Part shown: positions 39,160-49,917 of the stretch, piece after piece
Layout: every line of letters begins with the position of its first letter
Position numbering within the stretch: the stretch's first letter is position 1
NCBI RefSeq assembly: GCF_001691555.1
Contig: NZ_MAYN01000008.1
Coordinates: 390,617 to 454,616 of the forward strand
Direction: 5' to 3'
From: Pantoea eucrina
Lineage (GTDB): Bacteria > Pseudomonadota > Gammaproteobacteria > Enterobacterales > Enterobacteriaceae
DNA length: 64,000 bases
Made by a program: the position numbers and the translations under genes
Notes under the pieces: model-generated
Database searches by the model: none
What the model was told of the DNA's origin: nothing
Seen by the model: the letters and a program-made list of their open reading frames with translations, nothing else

Positions 39160-39251
39160 GTGATGAAGATCAAATTTTAAATCAGAGGGTTAATCCATCG
39201 ATACTACAGGGCTGCTGCGCAGGATCAAGACTTTTTCTGAAAAAGCAGTAG

Positions 39252-39277
39252 AGGCAATCGATTTCGTCCTGTATAAT
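39252..39277 (+). promoter_or_regulatory. guaB promoter with PurR operator
   Basis: AGGCAATCGATTTCGT (39252-39267) matches every specified base of the PurR consensus ANGCAANCGNTTNCNT and covers the -35 area; the -10 TATAAT follows at 39272-39277. guaBA is PurR-controlled in E. coli, so purine repression is expected. Confidence 0.85.
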
Positions 39278-39328
39278 GCCGCGGCAATATTTTATCTGTT
39301 TTCAACGCCCCCAGGTGGAGATATTGCA

Positions 39329-40795
39329 ATGCTAAGAATCGCGAAAGAAGCCCTCACATTTGACGACGTCCTGCTCGTTCCCGCTCACTCCACTGTATTG
39401 CCTAACACCGCTGACCTCAGCACCCAACTGACCAAAAACATCCGTCTGAACATTCCTATGCTCTCTGCTGCGATGGATACCGTGACCGAAGCGGGTCTGG
39501 CGATCGCGCTGGCACAGGAAGGCGGCCTCGGCTTTATTCATAAAAATATGTCGATTGAGCGTCAGGCTGATGAAGTGCGTAAGGTGAAAAAGCATGAAAG
39601 TGGCGTGGTAACAGAGCCGCAGACCGTGCTGCCGACCACGACGCTGGCGGAAGTGAAAGAGCTTACCGACCGTAACGGCTTCGCCGGCTATCCGGTCGTC
39701 AATGCGGGCAACGAGCTGGTGGGGATTATCACCGGTCGCGATGTGCGCTTTGTGACCGATCTGACGCTGCCGGTTACCGCGGTCATGACGCCGAAAGAGC
39801 GTCTGGTCACGGTAAAAGAGGGTGAGGCGCGCGAAGTGGTGCTGCAGAAGATGCACGAAAAGCGCGTTGAAAAAGCGCTGGTCGTGGATGAGAGTTTCCA
39901 CCTGCTGGGCATGATCACCGTAAAAGATTTCCAGAAAGCTGAACGTAAACCCAACGCCTGTAAAGATGCGCAGGGCCGTCTGCGCGTGGGCGCGGCGGTG
40001 GGTGCCGGCGCCGGTAACGAAGAGCGCGTGGATGCGCTGGTTGCCGCTGGCGTTGACGTGCTGCTGATTGACTCTTCGCACGGCCACTCCGAAGGCGTGC
40101 TGCAGCGCATTCGTGAAACCCGCGCCAAATATCCCGATCTTGAAATCATTGGCGGCAACGTTGCCACCGGTGCCGGTGCCCTGGCGCTGGCTGAAGCGGG
40201 CGTGAGCGCGGTGAAAGTGGGTATCGGTCCGGGCTCTATCTGTACCACCCGTATCGTGACCGGCGTAGGCGTACCGCAGATCACCGCTGTTTCTGACGCC
40301 GTGGCGGCGCTGGAAGGCACCGGTATTCCGGTCGTGGCTGATGGCGGTATCCGCTTCTCCGGCGATATCGCTAAAGCGATCGCCGCAGGCGCAGCCGCTG
40401 TGATGGTGGGCTCCATGCTGGCCGGTACCGAAGAGTCTCCGGGCGAGATCGAACTCTACCAGGGCCGCGCCTTTAAATCCTACCGCGGCATGGGCTCGCT
40501 CGGCGCAATGTCCAAAGGTTCTTCTGACCGTTACTTCCAGACTGACAACGCCGCAGACAAGCTGGTACCGGAAGGCATTGAAGGCCGCGTTGCTTATAAA
40601 GGCCGCCTGAAAGAGATCGTTCATCAGCAGATGGGTGGCCTGCGCTCCTGCATGGGCCTGACCGGCTGCGCGACCATTGATGACCTGCGTACCAAAGCGG
40701 AGTTTGTTCGCATCAGCGGCGCCGGTATCAATGAGAGCCACGTGCACGATGTGACCATCACCAAAGAGTCACCGAACTACCGCATGGGTTCCTGA
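39329..40795 (+). CDS. guaB: Inosine-5'-monophosphate dehydrogenase
   Basis: Oxidises IMP to XMP with NAD+, the first step to guanine nucleotides. 488 residues, the E. coli length. TIM barrel with a CBS pair inserted at about 95-205 ([42 protein letters not shown]). The catalytic Cys is in [17 protein letters not shown] (about 305), and the flap RYFQ plus GVEGRV-like segment follow. Operon with guaA, although a terminator hairpin lies between. Confidence 0.97.
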   Translation: MLRIAKEALTFDDVLLVPAHSTVLPNTADLSTQLTKNIRLNIPMLSAAMDTVTEAGLAIALAQEGGLGFIHKNMSIERQADEVRKVKKHESGVVTEPQTVLPTTTLAEVKELTDRNGFAGYPVVNAGNELVGIITGRDVRFVTDLTLPVTAVMTPKERLVTVKEGEAREVVLQKMHEKRVEKALVVDESFHLLGMITVKDFQKAERKPNACKDAQGRLRVGAAVGAGAGNEERVDALVAAGVDVLLIDSSHGHSEGVLQRIRETRAKYPDLEIIGGNVATGAGALALAEAGVSAVKVGIGPGSICTTRIVTGVGVPQITAVSDAVAALEGTGIPVVADGGIRFSGDIAKAIAAGAAAVMVGSMLAGTEESPGEIELYQGRAFKSYRGMGSLGAMSKGSSDRYFQTDNAADKLVPEGIEGRVAYKGRLKEIVHQQMGGLRSCMGLTGCATIDDLRTKAEFVRISGAGINESHVHDVTITKESPNYRMGS

Positions 40796-40810
40796 TCCCT
40801 GAAGATTTCC

Positions 40811-40837
40811 CGCCCGGCTCTGGCCGGGCGCTTTTAT
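40811..40837 (+). terminator. Hairpin between guaB and guaA
   Basis: CGCCCGGC and GCCGGGCG around TCTG, then CTTTTATT. It probably gives partial termination within the guaBA operon and so less guaA than guaB. Confidence 0.7.
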
Positions 40838-40867
40838 TGTTAAGTCCCTTCCACTGGAAATGCCTCA

Positions 40868-42448
40868 ATGACGACTGAAAATATTCATAAACATCGTATC
40901 CTGATCCTCGATTTTGGTTCGCAGTATACGCAGCTGGTTGCGCGCCGCGTGCGTGAGCTGGGCGTCTACTGCGAACTCTGGGCGTGGGATGTCACCGAAG
41001 AGCAAATCCGTCAGTTCAACCCAAACGGGATTATCCTGTCAGGTGGCCCTGAGAGCACCACCGAGCTGGACAGCCCGCGTGCGCCTGAGTATGTCTTTAA
41101 CGCCGGCGTGCCGGTGCTGGGCGTCTGCTACGGCATGCAGACCATGGCGATGCAGCTGGGCGGCAAGGTTGAAGGCTCAAACGAGCGCGAGTTTGGCTAT
41201 GCGCAGGTGGAAGTCACCACCCAGAGTGCGCTGGTGCGTGATATCGAAGATGCGATCAGCGCCGCCGGCAAGCCGCTGCTGGATGTCTGGATGAGCCACG
41301 GTGATAAAGTCACCGCGATCCCGGCTGACTTCGTCACCGTTGCCAGCACTGAAACCTGTCCGTTTGCCATCATGGCCAATGAAGAGAAGAAGTTCTATGG
41401 CGTGCAGTTCCATCCGGAGGTGACGCACACCCGTCAGGGACTGCGCATGCTGGAACGCTTTATCCGCGATATCTGCGGCTGTGAAGCGCTCTGGACGCCG
41501 GCGAAAATTATTGAAGACGCCGTTGAACGTATCCGCCAGCAGGTGGGCAGCGACCGCGTGATCCTCGGCCTTTCCGGCGGCGTTGACTCCTCGGTAACCG
41601 CCATGCTGCTGCACCGCGCCATCGGCGATCGCCTGACCTGCGTATTTGTTGATAACGGTCTGCTGCGCCTGAATGAAGCAGAGCAGGTCATGGATATGTT
41701 TGGCGATCATTTCGGTCTGAACATTGTCCATGTACCGGCGGAAGCGCGTTTCCTGGATGCGCTGGCGGGTGAAAACGATCCGGAAGCCAAACGTAAAATC
41801 ATCGGCCGCGTATTTGTCGAAGTGTTCGATGAAGAAGCGCTGAAGCTGACCGAAGTGAAGTGGCTGGCGCAGGGCACTATCTATCCGGATGTGATTGAGT
41901 CTGCCGCCTCTGCCACCGGCAAAGCGCACGTGATCAAATCGCACCATAACGTGGGCGGCCTGCCGAAAGAGATGAAGATGGGCCTGGTTGAGCCGCTGAA
42001 AGAGCTGTTCAAAGATGAAGTGCGCAAGATCGGCCTTGAGCTGGGTCTGCCGTACGACATGCTCTACCGTCACCCGTTCCCGGGTCCGGGTCTCGGCGTG
42101 CGCGTGCTGGGCGAAGTGAAGAAAGAGTACTGCGATCTGCTGCGCCGCGCCGATGCCATCTTTATTGAGGAGCTGCGCAAAGCGGATCTCTACAATAAAG
42201 TGAGTCAGGCGTTTACCGTGTTCCTGCCGGTGCGCTCCGTCGGCGTGATGGGCGACGGCCGTAAGTATGACTGGGTCGTCTCACTGCGTGCGGTGGAAAC
42301 CATCGACTTTATGACCGCACACTGGGCGCATCTGCCATACGACTTCCTGGGCCGCGTCTCCAACCGCATCATCAATGAAGTCAGCGGCATCTCCCGCGTG
42401 GTGTATGACATCTCCGGTAAGCCACCGGCGACGATTGAGTGGGAATAA
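40868..42448 (+). CDS. guaA: GMP synthase (glutamine-hydrolysing)
   Basis: Converts XMP to GMP with glutamine and ATP. 526 residues (E. coli 525). The N-terminal class-I glutaminase has its nucleophile in GVCYGMQ (Cys87) and the His/Glu pair in HPEVTH. The ATP-pyrophosphatase P-loop is LSGGVDSSV, and the C-terminal dimerisation domain ends PPATIEWE. It lies 72 bp after guaB. Confidence 0.97.
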   Translation: MTTENIHKHRILILDFGSQYTQLVARRVRELGVYCELWAWDVTEEQIRQFNPNGIILSGGPESTTELDSPRAPEYVFNAGVPVLGVCYGMQTMAMQLGGKVEGSNEREFGYAQVEVTTQSALVRDIEDAISAAGKPLLDVWMSHGDKVTAIPADFVTVASTETCPFAIMANEEKKFYGVQFHPEVTHTRQGLRMLERFIRDICGCEALWTPAKIIEDAVERIRQQVGSDRVILGLSGGVDSSVTAMLLHRAIGDRLTCVFVDNGLLRLNEAEQVMDMFGDHFGLNIVHVPAEARFLDALAGENDPEAKRKIIGRVFVEVFDEEALKLTEVKWLAQGTIYPDVIESAASATGKAHVIKSHHNVGGLPKEMKMGLVEPLKELFKDEVRKIGLELGLPYDMLYRHPFPGPGLGVRVLGEVKKEYCDLLRRADAIFIEELRKADLYNKVSQAFTVFLPVRSVGVMGDGRKYDWVVSLRAVETIDFMTAHWAHLPYDFLGRVSNRIINEVSGISRVVYDISGKPPATIEWE

Positions 42449-42462
42449 CCTCGTCCTGACAC

Positions 42463-42488
42463 AAAGCCCGCGCGTGCGGGCTTTTTTT
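42463..42488 (+). terminator. Terminator after guaA
   Basis: AAAGCCCGC and GCGGGCTTT pair around GCGT, followed by T residues. Confidence 0.9.
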
Positions 42489-42625
42489 ATGGCTGCAACA
42501 CAGCGCAGCGCAGCGCACGATGATGTGTTTGCCGGCGCGTTGCGGGCCAGCGCATAGTTGGTGAATAAACAGGCGCCGTTTTGCTGCATAATAGCGCACT
42601 CTTTTTCTGCCCCGGATACCCCTGA

Positions 42626-43402
42626 ATGCTGCCTGTAAAACTTATCCTGCTGACTTTTCTTTGCGCCGTGATCCTGTCGCTGGCGGCGAGCCTGGCGCAG
42701 GCGACGCGCAGCGGCGACCTGCAGACCGGGCAGGGCGGCTGGGCTACCGCGCGGCGCGACTCCGCCGGACTGGCACCCGATCCGCAGCGTTACGCCAGCG
42801 AGGCGGTGGTGCAGGTCTATGCGGCTCCCACTTACGGCTGGAAAGGCGCAGTGGCGGTGCATCCATGGATCATCTTTAAGCGCGCCGGCGAGATGCAATA
42901 CAACCGCTATGAGGTGATCAGCTGGGGCAGCGGTGACAAGGTGCGGCGCAACCGCAATCTGCCGGATGGCTACTGGTATGGCGCCCGTCCGCGCCTGCTG
43001 GTGGATCACCGCGGGGCGGCAGCGCAGGCGATGATCCCGCAGATTGAGGCGGCGATCCGCTCCTATCCGTGGCCAGCCACCTATCGCGCCTGGCCGGGGC
43101 CAAACAGCAATACCTTCCTGGCACACATCGGTCGCGAAGTGCCGGCGCTGAAGCTCGACCTGCCGGCAAACGCGGTCGGCAAGGATTACCGCTCGCTGCT
43201 GCACCCGGTCGGGCTGCCGCCCTCGGGGCGCGGTCTGCAGCTGTCGCTGCTGGGCGTACTGGGCGTGACGGTCGGTGCAGAAGAGGGCGTAGAGATGAAT
43301 ATACTGGGACTTAATCTTGGCGTGGATTTCACACCGCTGCGGCTGCGGCTGCCGTTTATCGGCGGCATCGGCCGGGAGAACGTGCAGAAGGATAATCCCT
43401 GA
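42626..43402 (+). CDS. DUF3750 family exported protein
   Basis: Function unknown; matches the DUF3750 family of small envelope proteins. 258 residues. An N-terminal hydrophobic helix (about 5-26, VKLILLTFLCAVILSLAASLAQA) is a signal peptide or anchor. Conserved-looking stretches: VVQVYAAPTYGWKGAVAVHPWIIFKR, YEVISWGSGDKVRRN and the central YPWPATYRAWPGPNSNTFLAHIGREVP. It stands alone after the guaBA terminator. Confidence 0.75.
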   Translation: MLPVKLILLTFLCAVILSLAASLAQATRSGDLQTGQGGWATARRDSAGLAPDPQRYASEAVVQVYAAPTYGWKGAVAVHPWIIFKRAGEMQYNRYEVISWGSGDKVRRNRNLPDGYWYGARPRLLVDHRGAAAQAMIPQIEAAIRSYPWPATYRAWPGPNSNTFLAHIGREVPALKLDLPANAVGKDYRSLLHPVGLPPSGRGLQLSLLGVLGVTVGAEEGVEMNILGLNLGVDFTPLRLRLPFIGGIGRENVQKDNP

Positions 43403-43434
43403 CGGGGCGCCGCGGAGTGCGGCGCGCCGGGCAC

Positions 43435-43614
43435 TCAGCAGACGCCGAAGTCGCCCTCTTCATGATAGAGGTTGACGCTGTCTGCTTTAATCTCTATCTC
43501 TTTTTTCAGCGGGTCGTCGATGCGGGCGCACCAGAGCATATCGCCCTCTGCACGCAGCACCTGCATTTTAGGACCACCGGTTTTTGACTGCACAAAATCG
43601 CCTTCGTTAAACAT
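43435..43614 (-). CDS. Small YodC-like (DUF2158) protein
   Basis: 59 residues: it begins MFNEGDFVQSKTGGPKMQVL and ends HEEGDFGVC. The pattern GD-VxxKxGGPxMxV followed by an aromatic/charged segment (LWCARIDD) fits the DUF2158/YodC family of small proteins of unknown role. GGAGA lies 7 bases before the ATG. It is convergent with the DUF3750 gene and 71 bp upstream of nothing co-directed except mgtE, whose stop precedes it on the other side. Confidence 0.75.
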   Translation of the reverse strand: MFNEGDFVQSKTGGPKMQVLRAEGDMLWCARIDDPLKKEIEIKADSVNLYHEEGDFGVC

Positions 43615-43685
43615 GCTGTGTCTCCATCAGATAAAGGATATGAGTGAGTGTAGCTGCGCCGGCATAAAGGCGCAGCTATCGTGAC

Positions 43686-45119
43686 TCAGTGCGGCAGTAA
43701 AAACAGCGTGGCCAGACCGAGAAAGATAAAGAAGCCGCCGGTGTCGGTAAGGGCGGTGATCAGCACGCTGGACCCCACCGCCGGATCGCGCTTCATTTTG
43801 GTCATGATCAGCGGAATCAATACGCCCATCAGCGCCGCCAGCAGCAGGTTCAGCACCATCGCCAGCATCATCACGCCGCCAAGCTGAATATTGTCATACA
43901 TCAGCCAGGTAATGCCTCCCATGATGCTGCCCCAGAACAGGCCGTTGATCAGCGCCACGCCCAGCTCGCGGCCTATCAGGAACGAGAAGTTACCGGGCTC
44001 CACCTGATGCAGCGCCAGCGCGCGCACAATCATGGTAATGGTCTGGTTACCGGTATTGCCGCCAATGCCGGCCACAATCGGCATCAGGGTCGCGAGCGCC
44101 ACCAGCTGCGAAATAGTCGCTTCAAACAGGCCGATGACGCGCGAGGCGATAAATGCGGTGCAGAGGTTAATGGCCAGCCACGTCCAGCGCTTGCTGACCG
44201 CTTTACGCACCGGTGCAAACACATCCTCTTCCTGGCTGATACCGCCCATTTTGCGGATGTTGCTCTCATTCTCCTGGTTCACCAGATCGATCACATCTTC
44301 TACAGTAATGCGCCCAATCAGTTTGCCTTTGGCGTCGGTGACAGCGGCAGAGATCAGGTTATAGCGCTCAAAAGCGCTGGCGGCATCCTCGGCGTTATCA
44401 TTGAGCTGAAACGTAGTGGGACGAGGATTCATGACATCTGCGACCAGCGTTTTGGGTTTGTTCAGCAGAATATCGGTCAGCGGCAGCTCACCGAGCAGCT
44501 GATTCTGTGCGTTGGTAATAAAAATTTTATCGGTGCCGTTGGGCATGCTGCTGCGTTTGCGCAGAAAGCGCTGCACCGTGGCAAGGGTAACGTCGGCGCG
44601 CACGGTGAGAATATTGAAATCCATGATGCGGCCTACGCGATCGCGATCCAGCTCAATCACATCAAGCAGGCGCGCGCGCAGCTGCGGCTCCAGCGTGGTC
44701 AGCAGGCGGCCGGTGAGATCGCGCGACAGATAGCGTGCCAGATAAACCTGATCGTCAATATCCAGTGGTTCAATCGCGCGCAGGATCTCGCGATCGCTCA
44801 TGCCGTCAGTCAGGCTCTCCCAGACGGTTTCTGAGGCTTCAACCAGCACGCGGCCACGCTGTTCTGAGGGCACCAGCTGCCAGAGCGCCCGGCGTTCCTC
44901 TTCCGGCAGCGCTTCCAGAATATCAGCGAGGTCGGCGGCATGCAGCGGCGCCAGCTCCTGCTCCAGCTGCTGACGCCAGGCGGCCACTTCGCGCAGCTCT
45001 GCGGCGCTGAGGTCGACAGATTTATCCAGCAGGACATCCACTAAGTCCTGTTTGCTTAGCAGCAGCGAGAGAATGCGCTGGCGGGATATGGTTAGTTGTT
45101 GTGCGTGCGAGGCAGACAT
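43686..45119 (-). CDS. mgtE: Magnesium transporter MgtE
   Basis: Mg2+ channel/transporter of the inner membrane. 477 residues. N-terminal helical domain about 30-150, a tandem CBS pair about 155-280 (IMDFNILTVRADVTLATVQRFLRKRSS..., VADVMNPRPTTFQLND...AAVTDAKGKLIGRITVEDVIDLV) and five TM helices about 310-475. The pore signature PIVAGIGGNTGNQT is intact. CBS domains close the pore when internal Mg2+ is high (family knowledge). E. coli K-12 has no mgtE here. Confidence 0.92.
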   Translation of the reverse strand: MSASHAQQLTISRQRILSLLLSKQDLVDVLLDKSVDLSAAELREVAAWRQQLEQELAPLHAADLADILEALPEEERRALWQLVPSEQRGRVLVEASETVWESLTDGMSDREILRAIEPLDIDDQVYLARYLSRDLTGRLLTTLEPQLRARLLDVIELDRDRVGRIMDFNILTVRADVTLATVQRFLRKRSSMPNGTDKIFITNAQNQLLGELPLTDILLNKPKTLVADVMNPRPTTFQLNDNAEDAASAFERYNLISAAVTDAKGKLIGRITVEDVIDLVNQENESNIRKMGGISQEEDVFAPVRKAVSKRWTWLAINLCTAFIASRVIGLFEATISQLVALATLMPIVAGIGGNTGNQTITMIVRALALHQVEPGNFSFLIGRELGVALINGLFWGSIMGGITWLMYDNIQLGGVMMLAMVLNLLLAALMGVLIPLIMTKMKRDPAVGSSVLITALTDTGGFFIFLGLATLFLLPH

Positions 45120-45204
45120 AACGCGTCCTTTGTGTCTGTAAAGTCAGCACAAAGTGTAGCGTGTTACCGGCAGAACGGGCAGAACAAAGGCCGTAATTGC
45201 AGCG

Positions 45205-45390
45205 TCAGCGCGTGTCGCTGCTGCTCAGCGTCGCCGGTTCCGGCAGGGGCTTTTTCTGCTGATGATGCTCAATGGCACCGGGAATGATAAAAATCAGGCG
45301 ACCAGCCAGAATAAAAAAGCTGATCAGCAAAACGATGCGGGTCATGGTGCCGGTTTTGGGACGTCTTCGTGGTGATAGGGCGCTGTTCAC
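45205..45390 (-). CDS. yfgG: YfgG family small membrane protein (DUF2633)
   Basis: 61 residues. A basic N-terminus, then the hallmark MTRIVLLISFFILAGRLIF TM helix, a His-containing stretch IEHHQQKK and a polar tail. It matches E. coli YfgG (MTRIVLLISFIFFFGRFIY) and keeps its map position between ppx and guaA. It has been linked to metal stress tolerance in E. coli; no mechanism can be read from the sequence. Confidence 0.8.
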   Translation of the reverse strand: MNSALSPRRRPKTGTMTRIVLLISFFILAGRLIFIIPGAIEHHQQKKPLPEPATLSSSDTR

Positions 45391-45519
45391 GCGGGTGTTC
45401 CTGTTGATACCCCTCAGGGCGATAACAATATTTAGTCACAGTTACCGGATGGGGTCAATCGCTGTATGAAAAATAAGCATTGAATGCGTGCGACAGGGGC
45501 CGCAGACCGCGGCCCTGCT

Positions 45520-46119
45520 TCAGTAACTCGCCTTTTGTGCCAGCAGGGTGGCAAACTGACATTTAATGCGGTTACCGTCGGCGTCACGACGGTGCAGCTC
45601 GCCGACATCCTCGTTATATTTTACGATGTGCCAGTTGCGGTAGTAGTGGCTCAGCTCGCCCGATTTAAAGGTAAACGGGAACGCCTGCGTATTGGGGTAA
45701 TCAGCGGTGCTCATCGCCGCCACAATCAGGTTGTAGCCATACTTCTGCGTACTGGCTTGCATATCGGCAATCAGCTGCGGGATCGTCTCCGGCTGCAGAA
45801 ACATCATCACCACCGTTGAGAGCACAAACTGATAGCTGCCGTTGAAGCGCAGCTGGTTGAGATCGCACAGCGCTGTCTGAATGTTCGGCAGCTGTTCGGT
45901 GGCAATAATGGTATTCAGGTAGTCAAGGCTTGCCGGATTAGCGTCCCAGGCGGTGACGTTAAAGCCGTGCTGGCTGAGATAAAGGCTGTTGCGGCCTTTA
46001 CCGCAGCCGAGATCCAGCGCGTTGCCCGGCGTCAGCTTTGGCAGCGCCGCGCGCACTTCAGAGTGCGGCGGCGATAAATCATACTTTTCTGTAAACCAGT
46101 TATCAGGGCGTGTCGTCAT
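45520..46119 (-). CDS. tehB: Tellurite resistance methyltransferase TehB
   Basis: SAM-dependent methyltransferase that can volatilise tellurite; the physiological substrate is unclear. 199 residues (E. coli 197). SAM motif I ALDLGCGKGRNSLYLS (about 35-50), then AWDANPASLDYL and VLSTVVMMFLQ, and the C-terminal YNEDVGELHRRDADGNRIK. It is encoded alone (no tehA), inserted between yfgG and ppx. Confidence 0.92.
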   Translation of the reverse strand: MTTRPDNWFTEKYDLSPPHSEVRAALPKLTPGNALDLGCGKGRNSLYLSQHGFNVTAWDANPASLDYLNTIIATEQLPNIQTALCDLNQLRFNGSYQFVLSTVVMMFLQPETIPQLIADMQASTQKYGYNLIVAAMSTADYPNTQAFPFTFKSGELSHYYRNWHIVKYNEDVGELHRRDADGNRIKCQFATLLAQKASY

Positions 46120-46146
46120 CGTCAGACAGCGGGCAGACGGCCCGCG

Positions 46147-47670
46147 TTACTCCTCTTCCAGTAGCAGTTTCCAGCCGGTTACGTCGCTCCAGTACGCCTG
46201 CTCGCGCTCAAGGTCGAGCTGCACCAGCGTATTCTGGCTGAGGAAACCGGCCGGGAAGGTGAGCGTCCAGTGACCATCATCCGTTGAAAGCTTCAGTGCA
46301 TCGGGGCGCGTGGTCGCCTGACGCTGGTTATTCAGCAGCGTGCCGAGGCGCAGCAGAAAAATCATCGGCAGCACCTGCTTTTTCTTAAACAGGGTAAAGC
46401 GCGGGATCTCATCCTGCTTCACCGCTTTACGATGGAAGCGTACCAGCGTGGCCAGCAGCATCTGTTGATCCTGGTTAAAGCCAGGCATATTAGAGTGCTG
46501 CAGGATATAGGCGGAATGCCGCTGCATACCACTGTGATTAATGGTCAGGCCGACCTCATGCAGCAGGGCCGCCCACTTCAGCAGGGCGGTCAGCTGCGGA
46601 TTCGCCTGCTTCGGATTCTGCTCCTGCCACTGCAGATAGAGCTGCTCTGTGGTTTCCAGCACGCGGCGCGCCTGATCGCTGTCGATCACATAGTGATTCG
46701 CCAGGCTCTGCGCGGTACGGCTGCGGATATCCTGATGGCGGAAGCGCCCCTCCATCTCATAGAGAACGCCTTCGCGCAGCGCACCGTCAGAGAGACGCAG
46801 TTCGCGGATCGCCAGCGCGTCAAAGACGCCGCACAGGATCGCAAGGCCAGGCACAAACACCGCTTTGCGCTCTTCAGATAAGCCCGGCAGGCTCAGGGAA
46901 TCAAAGGATTTATGCTTCAGCACTTCGCTGACCAGCATATCGAGATTGTCAGGCGTCACGCGCTTCTCTTTCTCGCCCATCGCCAGCAGCACTTCACAGG
47001 CGGCTTTGATACTGCCGGAGGCGCCCAGCGCATATTGCCAGCCGTGCAGGCGATATTGCCACGCCAGCGTCTCCAGCTTGTGGGTGGCGGCAAGGCGGGC
47101 GCGGCGAAAATTATCCTGGCTGATTTCGCCTTGCGGGAAATAGAGGTTAGCGAAGCTGACGCAGCCCATGCGGCGGCTCTCAACCAGCTGCGGCTCAAAA
47201 TCCTCGCCGATCACCAGCTCGGTTGACCCTCCGCCGATATCAATCACCAGCTTGCGCCCTTTTTCCGGCTGAGTATGCTCAACGCCCATGAAAATCAGGC
47301 GCGCTTCTTCGTTGCCGGAGATCACCTCAATCGGATAGGGGATCACCTCTGCAGCGCGCTGCAGAAACTCTTCGGCATTGGTTGCGATGCGCAGCGTATG
47401 CGTGCCGACAATGGTCACGTTGGCGGCGCTAAAGCCCTGCAGGCGCTCAGCGAACAGAGCCAGGCAGCTCAGACCGCGCACAATCGCGTCTTCGCTCAGC
47501 CGGTTCTGCGCGTCAAGCCCGTCAGCCAGGTGCACCCGCTGCTTCAGACGCCCCAGAACCTGCATGGCACCATCTACTACGCGGGCGATCACCATATGAA
47601 AACTGTTTGAGCCGAGATCGATGGCCGCAAATTCCTGCGGCTTCGGCGTACTCTTCGGAGTAATTGGCAT
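46147..47670 (-). CDS. ppx: Exopolyphosphatase
   Basis: Processively hydrolyses polyphosphate from its ends; homologous to GppA. 507 residues (E. coli 513). ASKHA-fold motifs: [17 protein letters not shown] (phosphate 1), [15 protein letters not shown] (phosphate 2) and [14 protein letters not shown]-terminal HD-like helical domain follows. It lies 5 bp after ppk, forming the ppk-ppx operon. Confidence 0.96.
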   Translation of the reverse strand: MPITPKSTPKPQEFAAIDLGSNSFHMVIARVVDGAMQVLGRLKQRVHLADGLDAQNRLSEDAIVRGLSCLALFAERLQGFSAANVTIVGTHTLRIATNAEEFLQRAAEVIPYPIEVISGNEEARLIFMGVEHTQPEKGRKLVIDIGGGSTELVIGEDFEPQLVESRRMGCVSFANLYFPQGEISQDNFRRARLAATHKLETLAWQYRLHGWQYALGASGSIKAACEVLLAMGEKEKRVTPDNLDMLVSEVLKHKSFDSLSLPGLSEERKAVFVPGLAILCGVFDALAIRELRLSDGALREGVLYEMEGRFRHQDIRSRTAQSLANHYVIDSDQARRVLETTEQLYLQWQEQNPKQANPQLTALLKWAALLHEVGLTINHSGMQRHSAYILQHSNMPGFNQDQQMLLATLVRFHRKAVKQDEIPRFTLFKKKQVLPMIFLLRLGTLLNNQRQATTRPDALKLSTDDGHWTLTFPAGFLSQNTLVQLDLEREQAYWSDVTGWKLLLEEE

Positions 47671-47675
47671 AGGCG

Positions 47676-49736
47676 TTATTCAGGTTGTTCCAGTCTCTTG
47701 ATGTAATCGTAAATCGCCAGCTGCGAGCGCACTTTCCTGCGATTGCCGCGCGGAACATAACGGTTACTCAGCTCTTTGTCTACGATACGTGCTTTCACCG
47801 TATCACTTAACAGAATGGCGATAATATCCAGAATCCGCTGTTTAAGACGTGGATCGAGCACCGCCACGGCGACCTCAATGCGGTAATCGATGTTGCGCGT
47901 CATCCAGTCAGCCGAGGAGAGAAACACCTTTTTCTCGCCGCCATTTTCAAAAATATACACCCGGTCGTGTTCAAGATAACGATCAACAATGCTGGTAATG
48001 CGAATATTTTCACTGATGCCGGGCAGGTCCGGGATCAGCGAGCACATACCGCGCACCAGCAGGTTGATTTTCACCCCGGCTGCCGAGGCCGCATAGAGTC
48101 TGTCGACCAGGCCATTATCAACCAGGTTGTTGATTTTTAATGTAATACCGCACGGCTTGCTCTGCTGCGCATTGGCAATCTCCGTATCGATCAGCTGATA
48201 GAGCACGGCCCGTGAATTTTGCGGCGACACCATCAGATGTTCAAAGGTCACCGGGCGATAGGGGTTCTCAATGAAGTTAAATACGCGGCGCACTTCGTTC
48301 GTGATGCGCGCATCAGCGGTGAGCAGGGAGTAGTCGGTATAAAGGCGCGCGGTCTTCTCATTAAAGTTGCCGGTGCCGATATGCGCATAGCGCACCACCT
48401 CTTCATTTTCGCGACGGGAAATCAGAAACAGTTTGGCGTGAATTTTCAGACCAGGCGCAGAGAAGATAACGTGCACGCCCGCCTCAGTCAGCCGCTTGGC
48501 CCAGTGGATATTCGCCTCTTCATCAAAGCGCGCCTGCAGCTCAACCACCACCGTGACTTTTTTGCCGTTATGCGCTGCGTGGATCATCGCATCCATGATG
48601 CGGGAGTGTTTGGCCACGCGATAGATATTGATTTTAATCGCCAGCACGCTGGGATCGAATGACGCCTGACGCAGCAGCTCCAGCACATGCTCAAAGGTGT
48701 GATAAGGGTAGTAGAGCAGCACATCGCGATTGCGGATGGCGTCAAAGCCATTGCGGAAGCCATCAAAGCCGATATGGCGGATCTGCGGCAGCGGCCGGTT
48801 GACCAGGTTACTTTTACCGACGTTTGGAAAGCCGATAAAATCTTTAAAGTTATGGTAACGGCCACCCGGTACAATGGAGTCATAGTTGGAAATAGAGAGC
48901 TTGTGGCGCAGCATCTCCACCATGGCATCGGGCATGTCGCGCTGATAGACAAAGCGCACCGGCTCAGCAGTAAGACGCTGCTTCAGGCTGGAGGACATCA
49001 GCTCCAGCAGGCTCGACTCCATCTCCGTGACCAGATCATATTCGGCGTCGCGCGTCATTTTCATGGAGTAGGCATTCAGCGCATCGTAGTCGAAAAAGCC
49101 TTTGAAAATCTCGTCCAGACAGTAGCGCAGGATGTTATCCAGCAGGATCATCGGCTTGCGGCGGCGTGGCGACTCTGCCGGCAGGTTGATAAAACGCGGC
49201 ACCTTGTCGGACGGAATTTCAAGCAGCGCATAGCGGATATCCTCGCCGCGGATAATCTCCACCGCCAGGTAGGTATAATCATCTTTGAGAAACTCAATCA
49301 GATCGGTGTCATGGTTGATCAGAATAGGCGTGACGTGCTGGCGCAGCTGATGCTTGAAATAGTGGCGCAGCCACTCCTGCTGATTAGGTGAAAGCTGGCG
49401 TTCGTTGATCAGGAAGATCTGATTGCGCGCCATCTCCAGCAGCAGCTCATTGTAGAGTGCATCAAACTCCTGATCGGACTTCAGCACCCGCTGCTGGATC
49501 TTCTTCAGCAGATGCCGCAGGGGAGTGGGTTTACCCTGCTCTTCGCTGATCAGAATGCGCCGCTTTAGATCGGCAAAGCGCACTTTATAGAACTCTTCAA
49601 GGTTGTTGGAATAGATACCTAAAAACCGCATGCGCTCAATCAGCGGGTTACTTTTATCCGCCGCTTCCTGCAGCACACGTTCATTAAAGGATAACCAGCT
49701 TATTTCTTTTTCGATATACAGCTTTTCCTGACCCAT
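47676..49736 (-). CDS. ppk: Polyphosphate kinase
   Basis: Reversibly makes polyphosphate from ATP at the inner membrane. 686 residues (E. coli 688), beginning [22 protein letters not shown]. Two phospholipase-D-like domains; the autophosphorylated His is in [22 protein letters not shown] (about residue 435) and the second His in [16 protein letters not shown] context ([12 protein letters not shown]). First gene of ppk-ppx, divergent from pstC with 181 bp between. Confidence 0.97.
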   Translation of the reverse strand: MGQEKLYIEKEISWLSFNERVLQEAADKSNPLIERMRFLGIYSNNLEEFYKVRFADLKRRILISEEQGKPTPLRHLLKKIQQRVLKSDQEFDALYNELLLEMARNQIFLINERQLSPNQQEWLRHYFKHQLRQHVTPILINHDTDLIEFLKDDYTYLAVEIIRGEDIRYALLEIPSDKVPRFINLPAESPRRRKPMILLDNILRYCLDEIFKGFFDYDALNAYSMKMTRDAEYDLVTEMESSLLELMSSSLKQRLTAEPVRFVYQRDMPDAMVEMLRHKLSISNYDSIVPGGRYHNFKDFIGFPNVGKSNLVNRPLPQIRHIGFDGFRNGFDAIRNRDVLLYYPYHTFEHVLELLRQASFDPSVLAIKINIYRVAKHSRIMDAMIHAAHNGKKVTVVVELQARFDEEANIHWAKRLTEAGVHVIFSAPGLKIHAKLFLISRRENEEVVRYAHIGTGNFNEKTARLYTDYSLLTADARITNEVRRVFNFIENPYRPVTFEHLMVSPQNSRAVLYQLIDTEIANAQQSKPCGITLKINNLVDNGLVDRLYAASAAGVKINLLVRGMCSLIPDLPGISENIRITSIVDRYLEHDRVYIFENGGEKKVFLSSADWMTRNIDYRIEVAVAVLDPRLKQRILDIIAILLSDTVKARIVDKELSNRYVPRGNRRKVRSQLAIYDYIKRLEQPE

Positions 49737-49917
49737 TCTGACTCCGTGATGCTGTGGCGGGACAATATGTCCGGCGCAAGGCGCGCAGTGGTGCGGCTCC
49801 GCTCAGTCTCCCTCACCATTATTGCTAGAGTATGGCAGGCTTGTCCAACCGCAACAGTTGTCTTATCAACCCGCTACGGGCAACATAGCGACTCTCTAAT
49901 CTGAATCCCTGACCGGC

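Noticed and set aside
49841..49866. Possible Pho box (two TTGTC motifs) before pstC
   Set aside because: The motifs are 17 bp apart, not the 11-bp phase of PhoB half-sites, and flanking bases do not match.
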